64,000 nt of DNA, taken from the NCBI RefSeq assembly GCF_002356555.2, contig NZ_AP017372.2, positions 434,001 through 498,000 on the forward strand, in the 5' to 3' direction. The position numbers were made by a program, and so were the translations under genes. The DNA is from Halorhodospira halochloris (lineage in GTDB: Bacteria; Pseudomonadota; Gammaproteobacteria; Nitrococcales; Halorhodospiraceae). The stretch's first letter is position 1; every line of letters starts with the position of its first letter. A model generated the notes under the pieces. It ran no database searches. It worked only from the letters and a program-made list of their open reading frames with translations, and had not been told where the DNA came from. Shown piece by piece: positions 54,238 through 63,814 of the stretch.

Positions 54238-55380
54238 ATGCACCTTACCCGGAAGTCTTCATCGGGCTGCCCAGGGCGTCAAGGCCTCGTTGGCTCACTG
54301 CTAACCGCTGGGTTGCTCGCCCTGGTAGTCCTATCCAGCTGTCTGTTTAGCCCCAGGTTAGCTGCTCAAGGGGATTTCTTCATGGTTGAGACTGGTGTCG
54401 ATGACAGGCTTGAGGCCTCGCGCGAACAGGCCATAGAGCGGGGTTTAGAGCAACTTATTGGCATTATGACTGGCGAGTATCAAGGCTTAGACGAGGATCA
54501 TCCGGCCTATGGCATGTTGGCCGAGGCTGAGAGGCACCTGGAAGGCTATCGCTATACTCGCCTGAACGGTGAGTTGGGCGTGGAATTGCGCTTTGATGCA
54601 AGCTCAATTAAGGCGGAGCTTGGCGAGCGGGAAGTGGCTGTCTGGGGTCGGCATAGGCGTCCTTTGCTGGTCTGGGCCTTTGCCGATTTCAATGGTCAGC
54701 GGGTGATGCTCAGCGATAGGCACACCGGCTACACCGTAGAACAGCTTGAGGTGGTTGAGGCCCTGCGCACCCAAGCTAGAGAGCGGGGATTGCCACTGTT
54801 GTTCCCGCTGCTCGACTGGCAGGACCGGCGCAGCCTGGGGTATGCCGATGTCTGGGGTGGTTTTACGCAGAATATTCGTGAAGCCTCAGAACGTTATGGC
54901 GGCGCTGCGGTGATCAGTGTCGGTTTGCGGCGCACTTCAACGGGCGCTTGGCGGGGGCATTGGACGGCCATATTGGGCGAAGAGAGCATTGCTTATCGCA
55001 GTGGTCCTGGGGCCCTCGATGAAGTGATCGGTGATGCCTTAGATCTGATCGGCCAGCGTTTCGTTGAGCGCTATGCAGCTATTCCTGGTGACCCGGAAGG
55101 GCGGCGCATGGAGGTGGTTATACTCGGCATAGAGGGGCTAGAGGACTATGTAGCAATGCAGCGCAGGCTGCGCCAGATTGCTGGGGTCGATGCGGTCAAT
55201 ATTAGACGAGTGGAGGGGCGCCGGGCGATGCTGGAGTTGGTCCTGAGCCATAATATGGATCTGGTGTTGGAGGATTTGGATGATCTTCCGCAGCTATTGG
55301 TTGAGCCTCTGCCGAGCGTTGATTTTGGTGAGGAGGCAGGTAGGGTTGTAAGGGCTTACCGCTGGCGCGGTGATCGATAG
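54238..55380 (+). CDS. DUF2066 protein
   Basis: About 380 aa from ATG 54238. A basic N-terminus and a hydrophobic signal-like segment (LLTAGLLALVVLSSCLFS; the Cys may be a lipobox) precede a domain with REQAIERGLEQLIGIMTG and RRPLLVWAFADFNGQRVML. DUF2066 genes lie between purM and hda in many gammaproteobacteria, as here. Function unknown; probably periplasmic. Confidence 0.78.
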   Translation: MHLTRKSSSGCPGRQGLVGSLLTAGLLALVVLSSCLFSPRLAAQGDFFMVETGVDDRLEASREQAIERGLEQLIGIMTGEYQGLDEDHPAYGMLAEAERHLEGYRYTRLNGELGVELRFDASSIKAELGEREVAVWGRHRRPLLVWAFADFNGQRVMLSDRHTGYTVEQLEVVEALRTQARERGLPLLFPLLDWQDRRSLGYADVWGGFTQNIREASERYGGAAVISVGLRRTSTGAWRGHWTAILGEESIAYRSGPGALDEVIGDALDLIGQRFVERYAAIPGDPEGRRMEVVILGIEGLEDYVAMQRRLRQIAGVDAVNIRRVEGRRAMLELVLSHNMDLVLEDLDDLPQLLVEPLPSVDFGEEAGRVVRAYRWRGDR

Positions 55381-55424
55381 CAGCCCAGTTAAGCGGCGAA
55401 GCTCGACCGGGCTGTCGGGCTTTA

Positions 55425-56162
55425 TTATTCCCAATCGTAAGTCAGTGTAACCAAGGTTGTAGAGTCGTAGCGGTGATCTGCAGTTGTCTTGTTATCGTAA
55501 TCGTAGTTGAACTGCAGGCTGGCACTTAGATTCTCGCGCACCGGCATGCGCACGCCGGTTCGGGTGGTCGCGTACCAGTTGTCGCTATCATCGGCCATCA
55601 TGACGAATTCATGGCGGTGGAAGATGCGCACTGAATCTTCCCAGACGTATTGGCGGTAATCGAGTGCCCAGCGTGCTGCGCCCTCGCCTGAGGTATCGCG
55701 CTCTTCGAGTGTTTCTTCGTGTATATAGCTCGGGCCGAACTCAACCGACAGACGAATCTGGTCATCGTCAAAGAACTGGTAACCGGCACCAGCGCCGACT
55801 GAGTAGCGGCTGTAGAGATCACGCATCCTGTCCTGACGCCAGGATAGTGAGGTGTTGGCGTACCAGGGGCCATGGAAGAACCAGTCGTAGCCGCTCGCGG
55901 CGCGGGTGTTGTTGACGTCTTCTTTGCCATCTGACTCGCCGCGGTTCGCCTCGGCATCGAACGTGAAACGATGTTCGCGGGTGCGTTGGAGGTAGTCAAA
56001 GGTCAGGGAGTAGCGTTCCGAGTCGGTATTGCCGCGATTTATCGATGCGCCTAAAGTGGCAGTTGCCTCTAATGAGTCATCATCTTCGGCCACGACAGAT
56101 ATTGGAGTACTGAGCAGGAGTGCTGCCATTAGCGGTGCCAGGGTTTTTGTATGCGGTCTCAT
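55425..56162 (-). CDS. DUF481 outer-membrane protein (YdiY-like)
   Basis: 245 aa with a signal peptide to VVAEDDD. ATLGASINRGNTDSERYSLTFDY is the DUF481 start, followed by amphipathic strands and a terminal Trp-Glu. Predicted beta-barrel porin-like salt-induced protein. Convergent with the DUF2066 gene, divergent from hda. Confidence 0.82.
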   Translation of the reverse strand: MRPHTKTLAPLMAALLLSTPISVVAEDDDSLEATATLGASINRGNTDSERYSLTFDYLQRTREHRFTFDAEANRGESDGKEDVNNTRAASGYDWFFHGPWYANTSLSWRQDRMRDLYSRYSVGAGAGYQFFDDDQIRLSVEFGPSYIHEETLEERDTSGEGAARWALDYRQYVWEDSVRIFHRHEFVMMADDSDNWYATTRTGVRMPVRENLSASLQFNYDYDNKTTADHRYDSTTLVTLTYDWE

Positions 56163-56310
56163 ATCGTACTGCTCTTGATTTTTATAGGCTTATTGGCGCT
56201 AACCTGCCGGAGGTTACCATTTTAGGCTTTTCAGAGCCAATCTGCGGCCAGTATAGTCTTTACCATCCCTAACAATAAAAGTGCTCTTAGTTAGCAGATT
56301 GAGAAATCAG

Positions 56311-57045
56311 ATGGCAGTGCAGTTGCCTTTGGATATAAAGTGGAATGAGTCGGCCAGCCTTGAACGGTTCATCGCCGGGGCCAATGCCGAGAGTGCTAAC
56401 TGGGTTGCTGCCGCGGCTGAAGGGCGTAATCAGGGGCCGGCGCTCTTTCTCCACGGGCCGCCCGCAACGGGCAAGAGCCATTTGCTCCAGGGGGCCTGTA
56501 AGCGGGCGGCAGCAAACGGTACACCGGCTGCCTATCTGCCCTTAAGCCAGTTAGGCGGATACGGCGCGGCACTGTTCGAAGGTTTTGAGCAGGCCGGGCT
56601 TGTCGCAGTGGATGATGTCGATGTCCTGGAGGTGGACGATGGTATGCAACACGGCCTATTTCATTTTTTTAATCGGGCGGTAGAGAGTGGTTGTTCGCTG
56701 CTCTTTGCAGCGCGGCAACCGCCGTCTCAGCTCACTTTGCAGTTGGCCGATCTGCGCTCGCGGTTAAGTTGGGGGGTGGTTATCGCCTTGCAGCAGCCTG
56801 ATGAGCAGACCTGTTTGCTGATTCTGCGCCAACGCGCATCTATACGGGGGTTAGATTTGCCGCCGGCGACGGCGCGCTACCTGATCCGTCGTTTGCCGCG
56901 TAGTATAGCTATATTGCTGGACGTCTTTGATGACCTTGATCGCGCCTCCTTGGCCCAAGGCAGACGGTTAACGGTCCCCTTTGTGCGCGGGTACTTAAAT
57001 CAGCAGGGCCTGCTTGGCGAATCAGCCCCCGGGACCGCTAGTTAA
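56311..57045 (+). CDS. hda: DnaA regulatory inactivator Hda
   Basis: About 244 aa from ATG 56311. QLPLDIKW is the sliding-clamp-binding motif at the N-terminus. Walker A LHGPPATGKSHLLQ, Walker B LVAVDDVDVLE, and the DnaA-type domain III follow. It stimulates DnaA-ATP hydrolysis with DnaN. Location after DUF2066 is typical. Confidence 0.93.
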   Translation: MAVQLPLDIKWNESASLERFIAGANAESANWVAAAAEGRNQGPALFLHGPPATGKSHLLQGACKRAAANGTPAAYLPLSQLGGYGAALFEGFEQAGLVAVDDVDVLEVDDGMQHGLFHFFNRAVESGCSLLFAARQPPSQLTLQLADLRSRLSWGVVIALQQPDEQTCLLILRQRASIRGLDLPPATARYLIRRLPRSIAILLDVFDDLDRASLAQGRRLTVPFVRGYLNQQGLLGESAPGTAS

Positions 57046-57095
57046 TTCACTGATGGGGTTTCGTAAACACCCAAATTGTCGGATATAAAGCGCTA

Positions 57096-58364
57096 ATGCC
57101 AAGACTGCCTCAGTTGTCGGTCACTAAACTTAAGCCGGTCATAGATAAAACCCAGGACTTTGGTGCCTATCTGCTGCAGCGCATTAGTGCTGATGAGTGC
57201 TTGAAAAGCGCCGCCATGCTCGCCTACGTAACCCTGTTGGCGATTGTGCCGCTGTTGACCATTGCCTTCTCAGTGCTCGCGGCATTCCCTGTCTTTGAGG
57301 GTATGACCGACAGGTTGCGTGAGTTGATGGTTGAGCACCTGGTGCCGGCGGCTAGTGAGGTGGTCGATGACCATCTCGAGAGTTTCGTCGGTCGGGCGGC
57401 GGAGTTGACCGCGGTAGGTGTTGTTGGTCTGGCGGTTTCATCTTTGTTGCTGCTTAATACCGCCGAGCGGGTTCTCAACGGCATATGGGGAGTTAGCCAG
57501 CCGCGTCCTGCGATGCAGCGGATCATGGTCTATTGGACAGTGCTGACTGTTGGGCCGTTGATGATCGGCGCGGCTATTGTCGCAACCCCCGGTATAGGCG
57601 GCTTGGCTATCGGTCCGGTGGAGGTGGAGCCGACTTCGGCGATGGTCAGTATCGCGACTGCAGTGGCGCCATTCCTGGTCCAAGCAGTGATCTTCACCTT
57701 AATCTATGCACTCGTACCTAATCGACCGGTGCGCTTGCTCCATGCCGTGGTCGGCGGGGCCATGGCATCATTGCTGTTCGAGGTTGCAAAGTTCGGGTTC
57801 GCCAAGTTTGTCAGTACTGTGCCGACTTATGAGGCGATCTACGGCGCCTTGGCGGCGTTGCCGCTCTTTTTGATCTGGCTCTACATCTCATGGCTGGTTA
57901 TCTTGGTTGGCGCTGAAATAGCCCATGCGCTGGATGGTTACCGCCGCCGAGCGGACTTAGAGTTGAGTGATCAGCGCTGGGAAATGGTCCTGGCCATCCG
58001 CTTGCTAGGCCACTTGTTCAATGCTCAGCGCCAAGGCGAGGCGATTGATCAGGCGGGCTTGCTGGAGTTGGAGCCGGAGGCGGGTGAACAGGCGGTGGAG
58101 AGGGTGCTACAGGAGTTACGTCGGGCGAAGATCGTGGACCAAAATTGGCAAGGTAAGTGGGTTTTGATTCGCGATATGGCCAGTTTTACACTGGAAGATC
58201 TCCACAGAACCAGCGCCTTTCGCTTACCCAGTTCTGCTGAGATAGGTGAACAGGGAGGGCTATGGGAGAGGCGCTTGGCGGATCGGGTGCGGCGCTTGGA
58301 GGAGCGGCGTGAGGCGATATTTGAGATATCCTTAAGCGAGCTTTTTGCTAGCAGTAGAGGTTAA
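57096..58364 (+). CDS. YihY family inner-membrane protein
   Basis: 422 aa. Five to six membrane helices; LAYVTLLAIVPLLTIAFSVLAAFPVF and YGALAALPLFLIWLYISWLVILVGAEIAHAL are YihY (formerly RNase BN) signatures. A C-terminal winged-helix-like cytoplasmic part of ~120 residues follows (NAQRQGEAIDQAGLLELEP). Transport or envelope role not established. Confidence 0.9.
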   Translation: MPRLPQLSVTKLKPVIDKTQDFGAYLLQRISADECLKSAAMLAYVTLLAIVPLLTIAFSVLAAFPVFEGMTDRLRELMVEHLVPAASEVVDDHLESFVGRAAELTAVGVVGLAVSSLLLLNTAERVLNGIWGVSQPRPAMQRIMVYWTVLTVGPLMIGAAIVATPGIGGLAIGPVEVEPTSAMVSIATAVAPFLVQAVIFTLIYALVPNRPVRLLHAVVGGAMASLLFEVAKFGFAKFVSTVPTYEAIYGALAALPLFLIWLYISWLVILVGAEIAHALDGYRRRADLELSDQRWEMVLAIRLLGHLFNAQRQGEAIDQAGLLELEPEAGEQAVERVLQELRRAKIVDQNWQGKWVLIRDMASFTLEDLHRTSAFRLPSSAEIGEQGGLWERRLADRVRRLEERREAIFEISLSELFASSRG

Positions 58365-58371
58365 GCCGAGT

Positions 58372-58641
58372 ATGGCAGAGAGTCTGCATTGCTACGTCAG
58401 CGGCCTAGTCCAAGGGGTCTGTTTTCGTGCCTATACTCAGGAGAAGGCGCGCCAGTTAGGTCTCAGCGGCTATGTCCGCAATCTCGCCGACGGTCGAGTA
58501 GAGGTACTGGCTAGTGGTGATCCGGCTCAGCTTGCCGAGTTGCGTCAGTGGTTGCACCAAGGCCCTCCTGCGGCCCGGGTCGAGCAGGTCGATTGCCAGC
58601 AGAGCGAGGAGCAGCCAAGCGGCGGCTTTGTTGTCAAGTAA
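58372..58641 (+). CDS. acyP: acylphosphatase
   Basis: 89 aa from ATG 58372. CYVSGLVQGVCFRAYTQEKARQLGLSGYVRNLADGRVEV has the catalytic Arg in VCFRA and Asn in VRNL. Hydrolyses acyl phosphates. Lies 7 nt after the yihY-type gene. Confidence 0.95.
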   Translation: MAESLHCYVSGLVQGVCFRAYTQEKARQLGLSGYVRNLADGRVEVLASGDPAQLAELRQWLHQGPPAARVEQVDCQQSEEQPSGGFVVK

Positions 58642-58646
58642 AGTAT

Positions 58647-59681
58647 TTAAAGATCCGCTCTGATTAGTTCCTGATAGCCCTCGCGGAAGGTTGGGTACTG
58701 AAACCTGAAACCGCTCGCCTTGAGCTTGCTATTGTCGCCACGCTTGCTGCCCACGCCGCGGGTGTTTGACGAGCTCGCTTCATCCCGAGGGGGGCTGGGT
58801 AGGCCGAGCTGTTCGGCAATAAATTCCATGACCTGACATTGAGTGGTGGGCTCGTCGTCTACACCTAGGTAAATGCCGGCGGGTGTCGTAGCTCGGCCAA
58901 GGTGGACCAGCATCCCTACCGCATCATCCGCGTGGATGCGATTGGTAAAACCGTCTGGGCGACAGGGTTCCCCCTTCTTTACTTTATTGATGAACATATC
59001 GCGACCTGGCCCGTATATGCCGCCTAATCTGGCAATGGCGCTAGGCCAGGGGCAATCCGCGGCGAGTTGCTCGGCCTCGAGCAGCCGCTGGCCGGAGAAA
59101 CGCCCCGGTTCGGTGGGGCTGGTCTCGTCTATCCATTCACCCTGCTGTTGACCATATACCCCGGTGCTGGAGACAAAAACCAGTCGCCGCGGTGACTGGC
59201 CTCGGTTGATCAATGCGTCGCGCAGATTGCTCAGGCCGTCAACGAATGCACTACGGTAGCTTTGATCGTCGAACTGCGCCGGGGTGACTATATAGTAGAT
59301 TAGCGAGATGTCCTGCGGGTGGCCTCTAAAAACTTCGCCGGCGCCACCATCCGCCTCGGTGTGGAGGTCTTGGCGCCATGAAGCCTCCAGGGCTGGATTC
59401 ACGGCGTCCTCCACACCGGGGCGGATGGTGGCGCCGGCGAAGTTTTTAGAGGTTCCCTGCGGCAGGCATTTGCTAAGCTGCGCCGTGTCCATGAGGTCGG
59501 CCTTAATCGGCTCTATCCCGGCGGGCAGTTGTTCGGGGCGGCGCCGTAGGCCGAAGACCCGGGCACCCTCGGCCTGCAGCTGCAGGGCGACGGCCTGTCC
59601 AAGTCGGCCGCAGCCGGCAATCAAGACTGTCTCATTGGCATGTCTGGAGTTCGCTGGCAATTGCTGCTCGGCGTGATTCAT
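58647..59681 (-). CDS. YeeZ-like SDR with in-frame palindromic repeat insertion
   Basis: 344 aa. NETVLIAGCGRLGQAVALQL is the Rossmann start, LVFVSSTGVYGQQQGEWIDE and LRLGGIYGPGRDMF-like segments (as IARLGGIYGPGRD) fit the YeeZ/NAD-epimerase group. Residues about 76-123 (GTSKNFAGATIRPGVED...AGEVFRGHPQ) come from repeat copy 15 and its duplicated heptamer: 144 bp, exactly 48 codons with no stop. Without it the protein would be ~296 aa, the family length. The insertion falls between the nucleotide-binding strand region and the strand DISLIYYIV. Activity with the insert is unknown. Confidence 0.85.
   Translation of the reverse strand: MNHAEQQLPANSRHANETVLIAGCGRLGQAVALQLQAEGARVFGLRRRPEQLPAGIEPIKADLMDTAQLSKCLPQGTSKNFAGATIRPGVEDAVNPALEASWRQDLHTEADGGAGEVFRGHPQDISLIYYIVTPAQFDDQSYRSAFVDGLSNLRDALINRGQSPRRLVFVSSTGVYGQQQGEWIDETSPTEPGRFSGQRLLEAEQLAADCPWPSAIARLGGIYGPGRDMFINKVKKGEPCRPDGFTNRIHADDAVGMLVHLGRATTPAGIYLGVDDEPTTQCQVMEFIAEQLGLPSPPRDEASSSNTRGVGSKRGDNSKLKASGFRFQYPTFREGYQELIRADL
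59319..59455 (+). repeat. covarying-arm palindromic repeat, copy 15, inside a CDS
   Basis: 137 bp with GCCGGCGCCACC-type arms, flanked by perfect 7-bp direct repeats CCTGCGG (59312-59318 and 59456-59462). The core lacks 12 bp of one hairpin (AGGGATGGCGCC), again keeping frame. Inserted in the YeeZ-like gene. Confidence 0.95.
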
Positions 59682-59729
59682 ATAATCTCCATAAAGAGTT
59701 TCCCTAGCGGGAATGGCGTGGCTAAACAG

Positions 59730-61439
59730 TTACATATTAATCCGGTTTTTAAGCCACGCGACGATGTCATCACGCGGTACAGAGCTCGGTTCTTCATCAT
59801 TACGGCCTTTGTACTCGATGACATCCTCTTGAATCGCTTTGGGGCTGACTACAACGCGGTGCGGGATGCCGATTAGTTCGATATCGGCGAACTTAACCCC
59901 GGGGCGCGAGTCGCGGTCGTCGTAAAGCACATCTATACCTGAGGCAGTAAGCTCGCCGTAGAGGGCCTCTGCCGCCTCAGTTACCTCCGGCTGATCGGCC
60001 TTTATCGGTACTAGTGCGACCTGGAAAGGGGCGATTGGGTCGGGCCAATGGATGCCCTTTTGGTCATGGTTCTGTTCGATGGCAGCGGCCACCACACGCG
60101 ATACACCTATGCCGTAACAACCCATGGTTACGGTGCGCTCCTGGCCTTGCTCGTCAAGGACCGTAGCGCCCATGGCATTACTGTAGGTCGTGCCGAGTTG
60201 GAAGATGTGACCAACCTCAATGCCGCGGCGAATGGTAAGGGTCCCGGCGCCATCGGGACTTGGGTCGCCGTGCTCGACGCTGCGCAGATCGGCTGTTTCG
60301 GGCTCCGGTAGGTCCCTGCCCCAGTTTACCCCGCGCAGATGGTAGCCATCTTGGTTGGCGCCGCAGACAAAGTCACTCACCTGAACTGCCGCGTAGTCGG
60401 CGATCAGGCGGACCCCCTCCAGCCCCACCGGACCTAAAGAGCCGAATGGGCACCCGAGCTGCTGCTCGACCCGTTCAGCGCTAGCAAAGGTTAGCGGTTT
60501 GGCCAGTGCTGGGTGCTTTTCAGCCTTGAGCTCATTAAGCTCGTGATCGCCACGCAGCAGCAGGGCAACTAATTCGTCCTCTGCTCCCTCAACGATCAGG
60601 ATCTTAATGTTGCGATCGCTCGGCACCCCTAAGTATTCACTGACCTCGGCTATGCTGTGCTGGCCTGGGGTGGCGACCCGCTCCATCTCCATCTGCGGTT
60701 GCGGTCGTGGTTGCTGAGCCGGCAGGGTGGGGGCAAGTTCGACATTGGCCGCGTAGCCGCTCTGTTCGCAGACAGCGATGGCGTCTTCCCCGGAGTCGGC
60801 CAGTACCATGAACTCGTGGGAGATGTTGCCGCCGATTGCCCCGGTGTCGGCCTCTACCGCCTCGAATGCTAAACCGGCGCGGGCAAAGATCCGACAATAT
60901 GCCTCGTGCATCGCCCTGTATTCGCGGGCCAGGCAAGCGCTGTCGAGGTGAAACGAGTAGGCGTCCTTCATCAGGAACTCGCGGGCGCGCATAACCCCGA
61001 AGCGGGGGCGTATCTCGTCGCGGAACTTGGTCTGGATCTGGTAGTAGTTGATCGGCAGCTGCTTGTAGCTACGTATTTCGCGGCGAAAGAGATCGGTGAT
61101 GACCTCCTCATGGGTGGGGCCAAAGCAGAAGTCCCGCTCGTGACGATCCTTGATGCGGAGCAGCTCAGGGCCATACTTGTCCCAGCGCGTCGATTCCTGC
61201 CAGAGCTCGGCCGGCTGGACCGCTGGCATGAGAACTTCCAGCGCCCCGGCACGGTTCATCTCCTCGCGGACTATCCGTTCGACCCGCTGTAAGACCCGTA
61301 ACCCCAAGGGCATCCAGGTATAGAGGCCGGAGGAGAGGCGGCGGATTAGGCCGGCCCGCAGCATCAGCTGGTGGCTGACTATCTCGGCATCGGCGGGTGT
61401 CTCACGCAGGGTTGAGAGCGGGAATCGGCTGACGCGCAT
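59730..61439 (-). CDS. proS: prolyl-tRNA synthetase
   Basis: About 569 aa from ATG 61439 ([24 protein letters not shown]). Class II core: [57 protein letters not shown], and [17 protein letters not shown]. The YbaK-like editing insert lies about 225-385. Bacterial type. A longer frame reaches back into repeat copy 16 and is not genuine. Confidence 0.97.
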   Translation of the reverse strand: MRVSRFPLSTLRETPADAEIVSHQLMLRAGLIRRLSSGLYTWMPLGLRVLQRVERIVREEMNRAGALEVLMPAVQPAELWQESTRWDKYGPELLRIKDRHERDFCFGPTHEEVITDLFRREIRSYKQLPINYYQIQTKFRDEIRPRFGVMRAREFLMKDAYSFHLDSACLAREYRAMHEAYCRIFARAGLAFEAVEADTGAIGGNISHEFMVLADSGEDAIAVCEQSGYAANVELAPTLPAQQPRPQPQMEMERVATPGQHSIAEVSEYLGVPSDRNIKILIVEGAEDELVALLLRGDHELNELKAEKHPALAKPLTFASAERVEQQLGCPFGSLGPVGLEGVRLIADYAAVQVSDFVCGANQDGYHLRGVNWGRDLPEPETADLRSVEHGDPSPDGAGTLTIRRGIEVGHIFQLGTTYSNAMGATVLDEQGQERTVTMGCYGIGVSRVVAAAIEQNHDQKGIHWPDPIAPFQVALVPIKADQPEVTEAAEALYGELTASGIDVLYDDRDSRPGVKFADIELIGIPHRVVVSPKAIQEDVIEYKGRNDEEPSSVPRDDIVAWLKNRINM

Positions 61440-61550
61440 CGAGCTTGCTCCATAGATAGTTGCTTTGCTGCCCGTATTCTTGTCGCTACAGCCGTAAATT
61501 TCAAATTTGGATGCATGTCCAAAATCTTCTTCGTGTCCAAAACCTTTTTT

Positions 61551-61697
61551 GGGCACCTCTAAGGACTCCCCCGGCGCCATCAGCCGCCCCGGTGTGGAGG
61601 TCTTGGCGCCATGGATGGCGCCATGAAGCCTCCAGGGATGGATTCACGGCGTCCTCCACACCGGGGCGGCTGATGGCGCCGGGGGAGTTTTGGGGGG
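61551..61697 (+). repeat. covarying-arm palindromic repeat, copy 16
   Basis: Arms ACTCCCCCGGCGCCATCAGCCGCCCC and complement. Left terminus GGGCACCTCTAA. Lies in the divergent proS/ilvH region. Confidence 0.9.
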
Positions 61698-61746
61698 CAG
61701 TTGGTTGCCCTGGTGTGGAGGTCATGGCGCCATGGATGGCGCCATT
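61695..61746 (+). repeat. truncated palindromic repeat next to copy 16
   Basis: GGCAGTTGGTTGCCCTGGTGTGGAGGTC followed by one core hairpin, ending abruptly at GCGCCATT. Only the left arm and part of the core of a second element remain. Confidence 0.8.
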
Positions 61747-61823
61747 AACTTGACCGTAATCTGCAATGGCAGTAGTTTAACCCGTTTATCCGGCGGGCAC
61801 GTTAAAGTGGGAGCGACTAACCG

Positions 61824-62318
61824 ATGCGACACATCATCTCGATGCTAGTGGAGAATGAATCCGGCGCGCTATCGCGCATTGCGGGCATGTTTACTGCGCG
61901 CGGTTACAACATCGAGTGTCTGACTGTTGCCCCGACCGACGATCCAACCATATCCCGACTGACCTTGGTTACCATCGGCGATGACGAGATTATCGAACAG
62001 ATAATCAAGCAGCTTAATAAGTTGCTTGACGTGGTCAAGGTCGTGGACATGACCGAAGGTCGGCATATCGAGCGTGAGATGATGCTCATCAAGGTAGCTG
62101 CCGGTTCCCCGGAGCAGCGCGATGAGCTCAAGCGATTGGCGGATATATTCCGCGGCCGGGTGCTCGATGTAACTGAGAAGATCTACACGGTCGAACTCAC
62201 CGGAACCAGTGACAAGCTGGACGCTTTGATCGATGCCATTGGCGGTAGCAATATACTTGAGGTTGTCCGCTCCGGAGTAATCGGCATCAGCCGCGGCGAG
62301 CGTCACTTGCGAGTTTAA
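61824..62318 (+). CDS. ilvH: acetolactate synthase small subunit
   Basis: 164 aa. ACT domain: HIISMLVENESGALSRIAGMFTARGYNIECLTV, followed by the regulatory C-terminal domain (REMMLIKVAAG). Confers valine control on the large subunit. The large-subunit gene (ilvI), usually directly upstream, is absent here; proS in the opposite direction and repeat elements occupy the place. Confidence 0.95.
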   Translation: MRHIISMLVENESGALSRIAGMFTARGYNIECLTVAPTDDPTISRLTLVTIGDDEIIEQIIKQLNKLLDVVKVVDMTEGRHIEREMMLIKVAAGSPEQRDELKRLADIFRGRVLDVTEKIYTVELTGTSDKLDALIDAIGGSNILEVVRSGVIGISRGERHLRV

Positions 62319-63359
<1,041 letters not shown>

Positions 63360-63385
63360 TCCAGTACCCTTTGGAGGGGTGGCGT

Positions 63386-63814
63386 ATGGTTGAGCTGCCT
63401 GTTTGGATCGCCGAGGATCCGGTGCGCTTTGTGGTGATAGTAGCGCTGGTCTTGCTGTTCGCCCGGATGGTTTGGCGGCGCCTGACCCGCAAGTATTTGC
63501 CCCTGAGTGCTGAGCAGGCAGCTGAGCGGCTCGATGACGGCCAGACCCTGTTTCTGGACGTGCGCACGGGAGCTGAGCTGCACGGCGGCACCATACCCGC
63601 AGCCATGCACATCCCTAAGCACTTGTTGCGTCGCCGCCTGGCAGACCTGGAAATAAGCAGCGATACCCCTATCGTTGTTTATTGCCAGAGTGGCATGCGT
63701 TCTGCCAGTGCGGCGCGTATCTTGACCCGCCACGGTTTTAGTGAGGTCTATAATCTTCAGGGTGGTATGGCAGCCTGGCGGGCACATAATCTTCCAGTGA
63801 GCAGCGATGATTAA
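63386..63814 (+). CDS. membrane-anchored rhodanese-domain protein
   Basis: 142 aa from ATG 63386 with GGAGGGG upstream. N-terminal membrane helix (FVVIVALVLLFARMVW) then a rhodanese domain: FLDVRTGAELHGGTIP and active-site Cys in VVYCQSGMRSASAA. Likely sulfur carrier or sulfurtransferase at the membrane, sensible in a sulfur-oxidising host. 26 nt after ilvC. Confidence 0.88.
   Translation: MVELPVWIAEDPVRFVVIVALVLLFARMVWRRLTRKYLPLSAEQAAERLDDGQTLFLDVRTGAELHGGTIPAAMHIPKHLLRRRLADLEISSDTPIVVYCQSGMRSASAARILTRHGFSEVYNLQGGMAAWRAHNLPVSSDD

Noticed and set aside
61440-61580. N-terminal extension of proS reaching into the repeat element
   Set aside because: The extra 47 residues include element-derived sequence and lack similarity to the family; [14 protein letters not shown] is the usual start.
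31381-61725. Short open frames encoding a shared peptide ([16 protein letters not shown]...) at many intergenic sites
   Set aside because: They are translations of the palindromic element; there are no ribosome binding sites and they differ in flanks. Only the copy inside the YeeZ-like gene belongs to a real coding frame.
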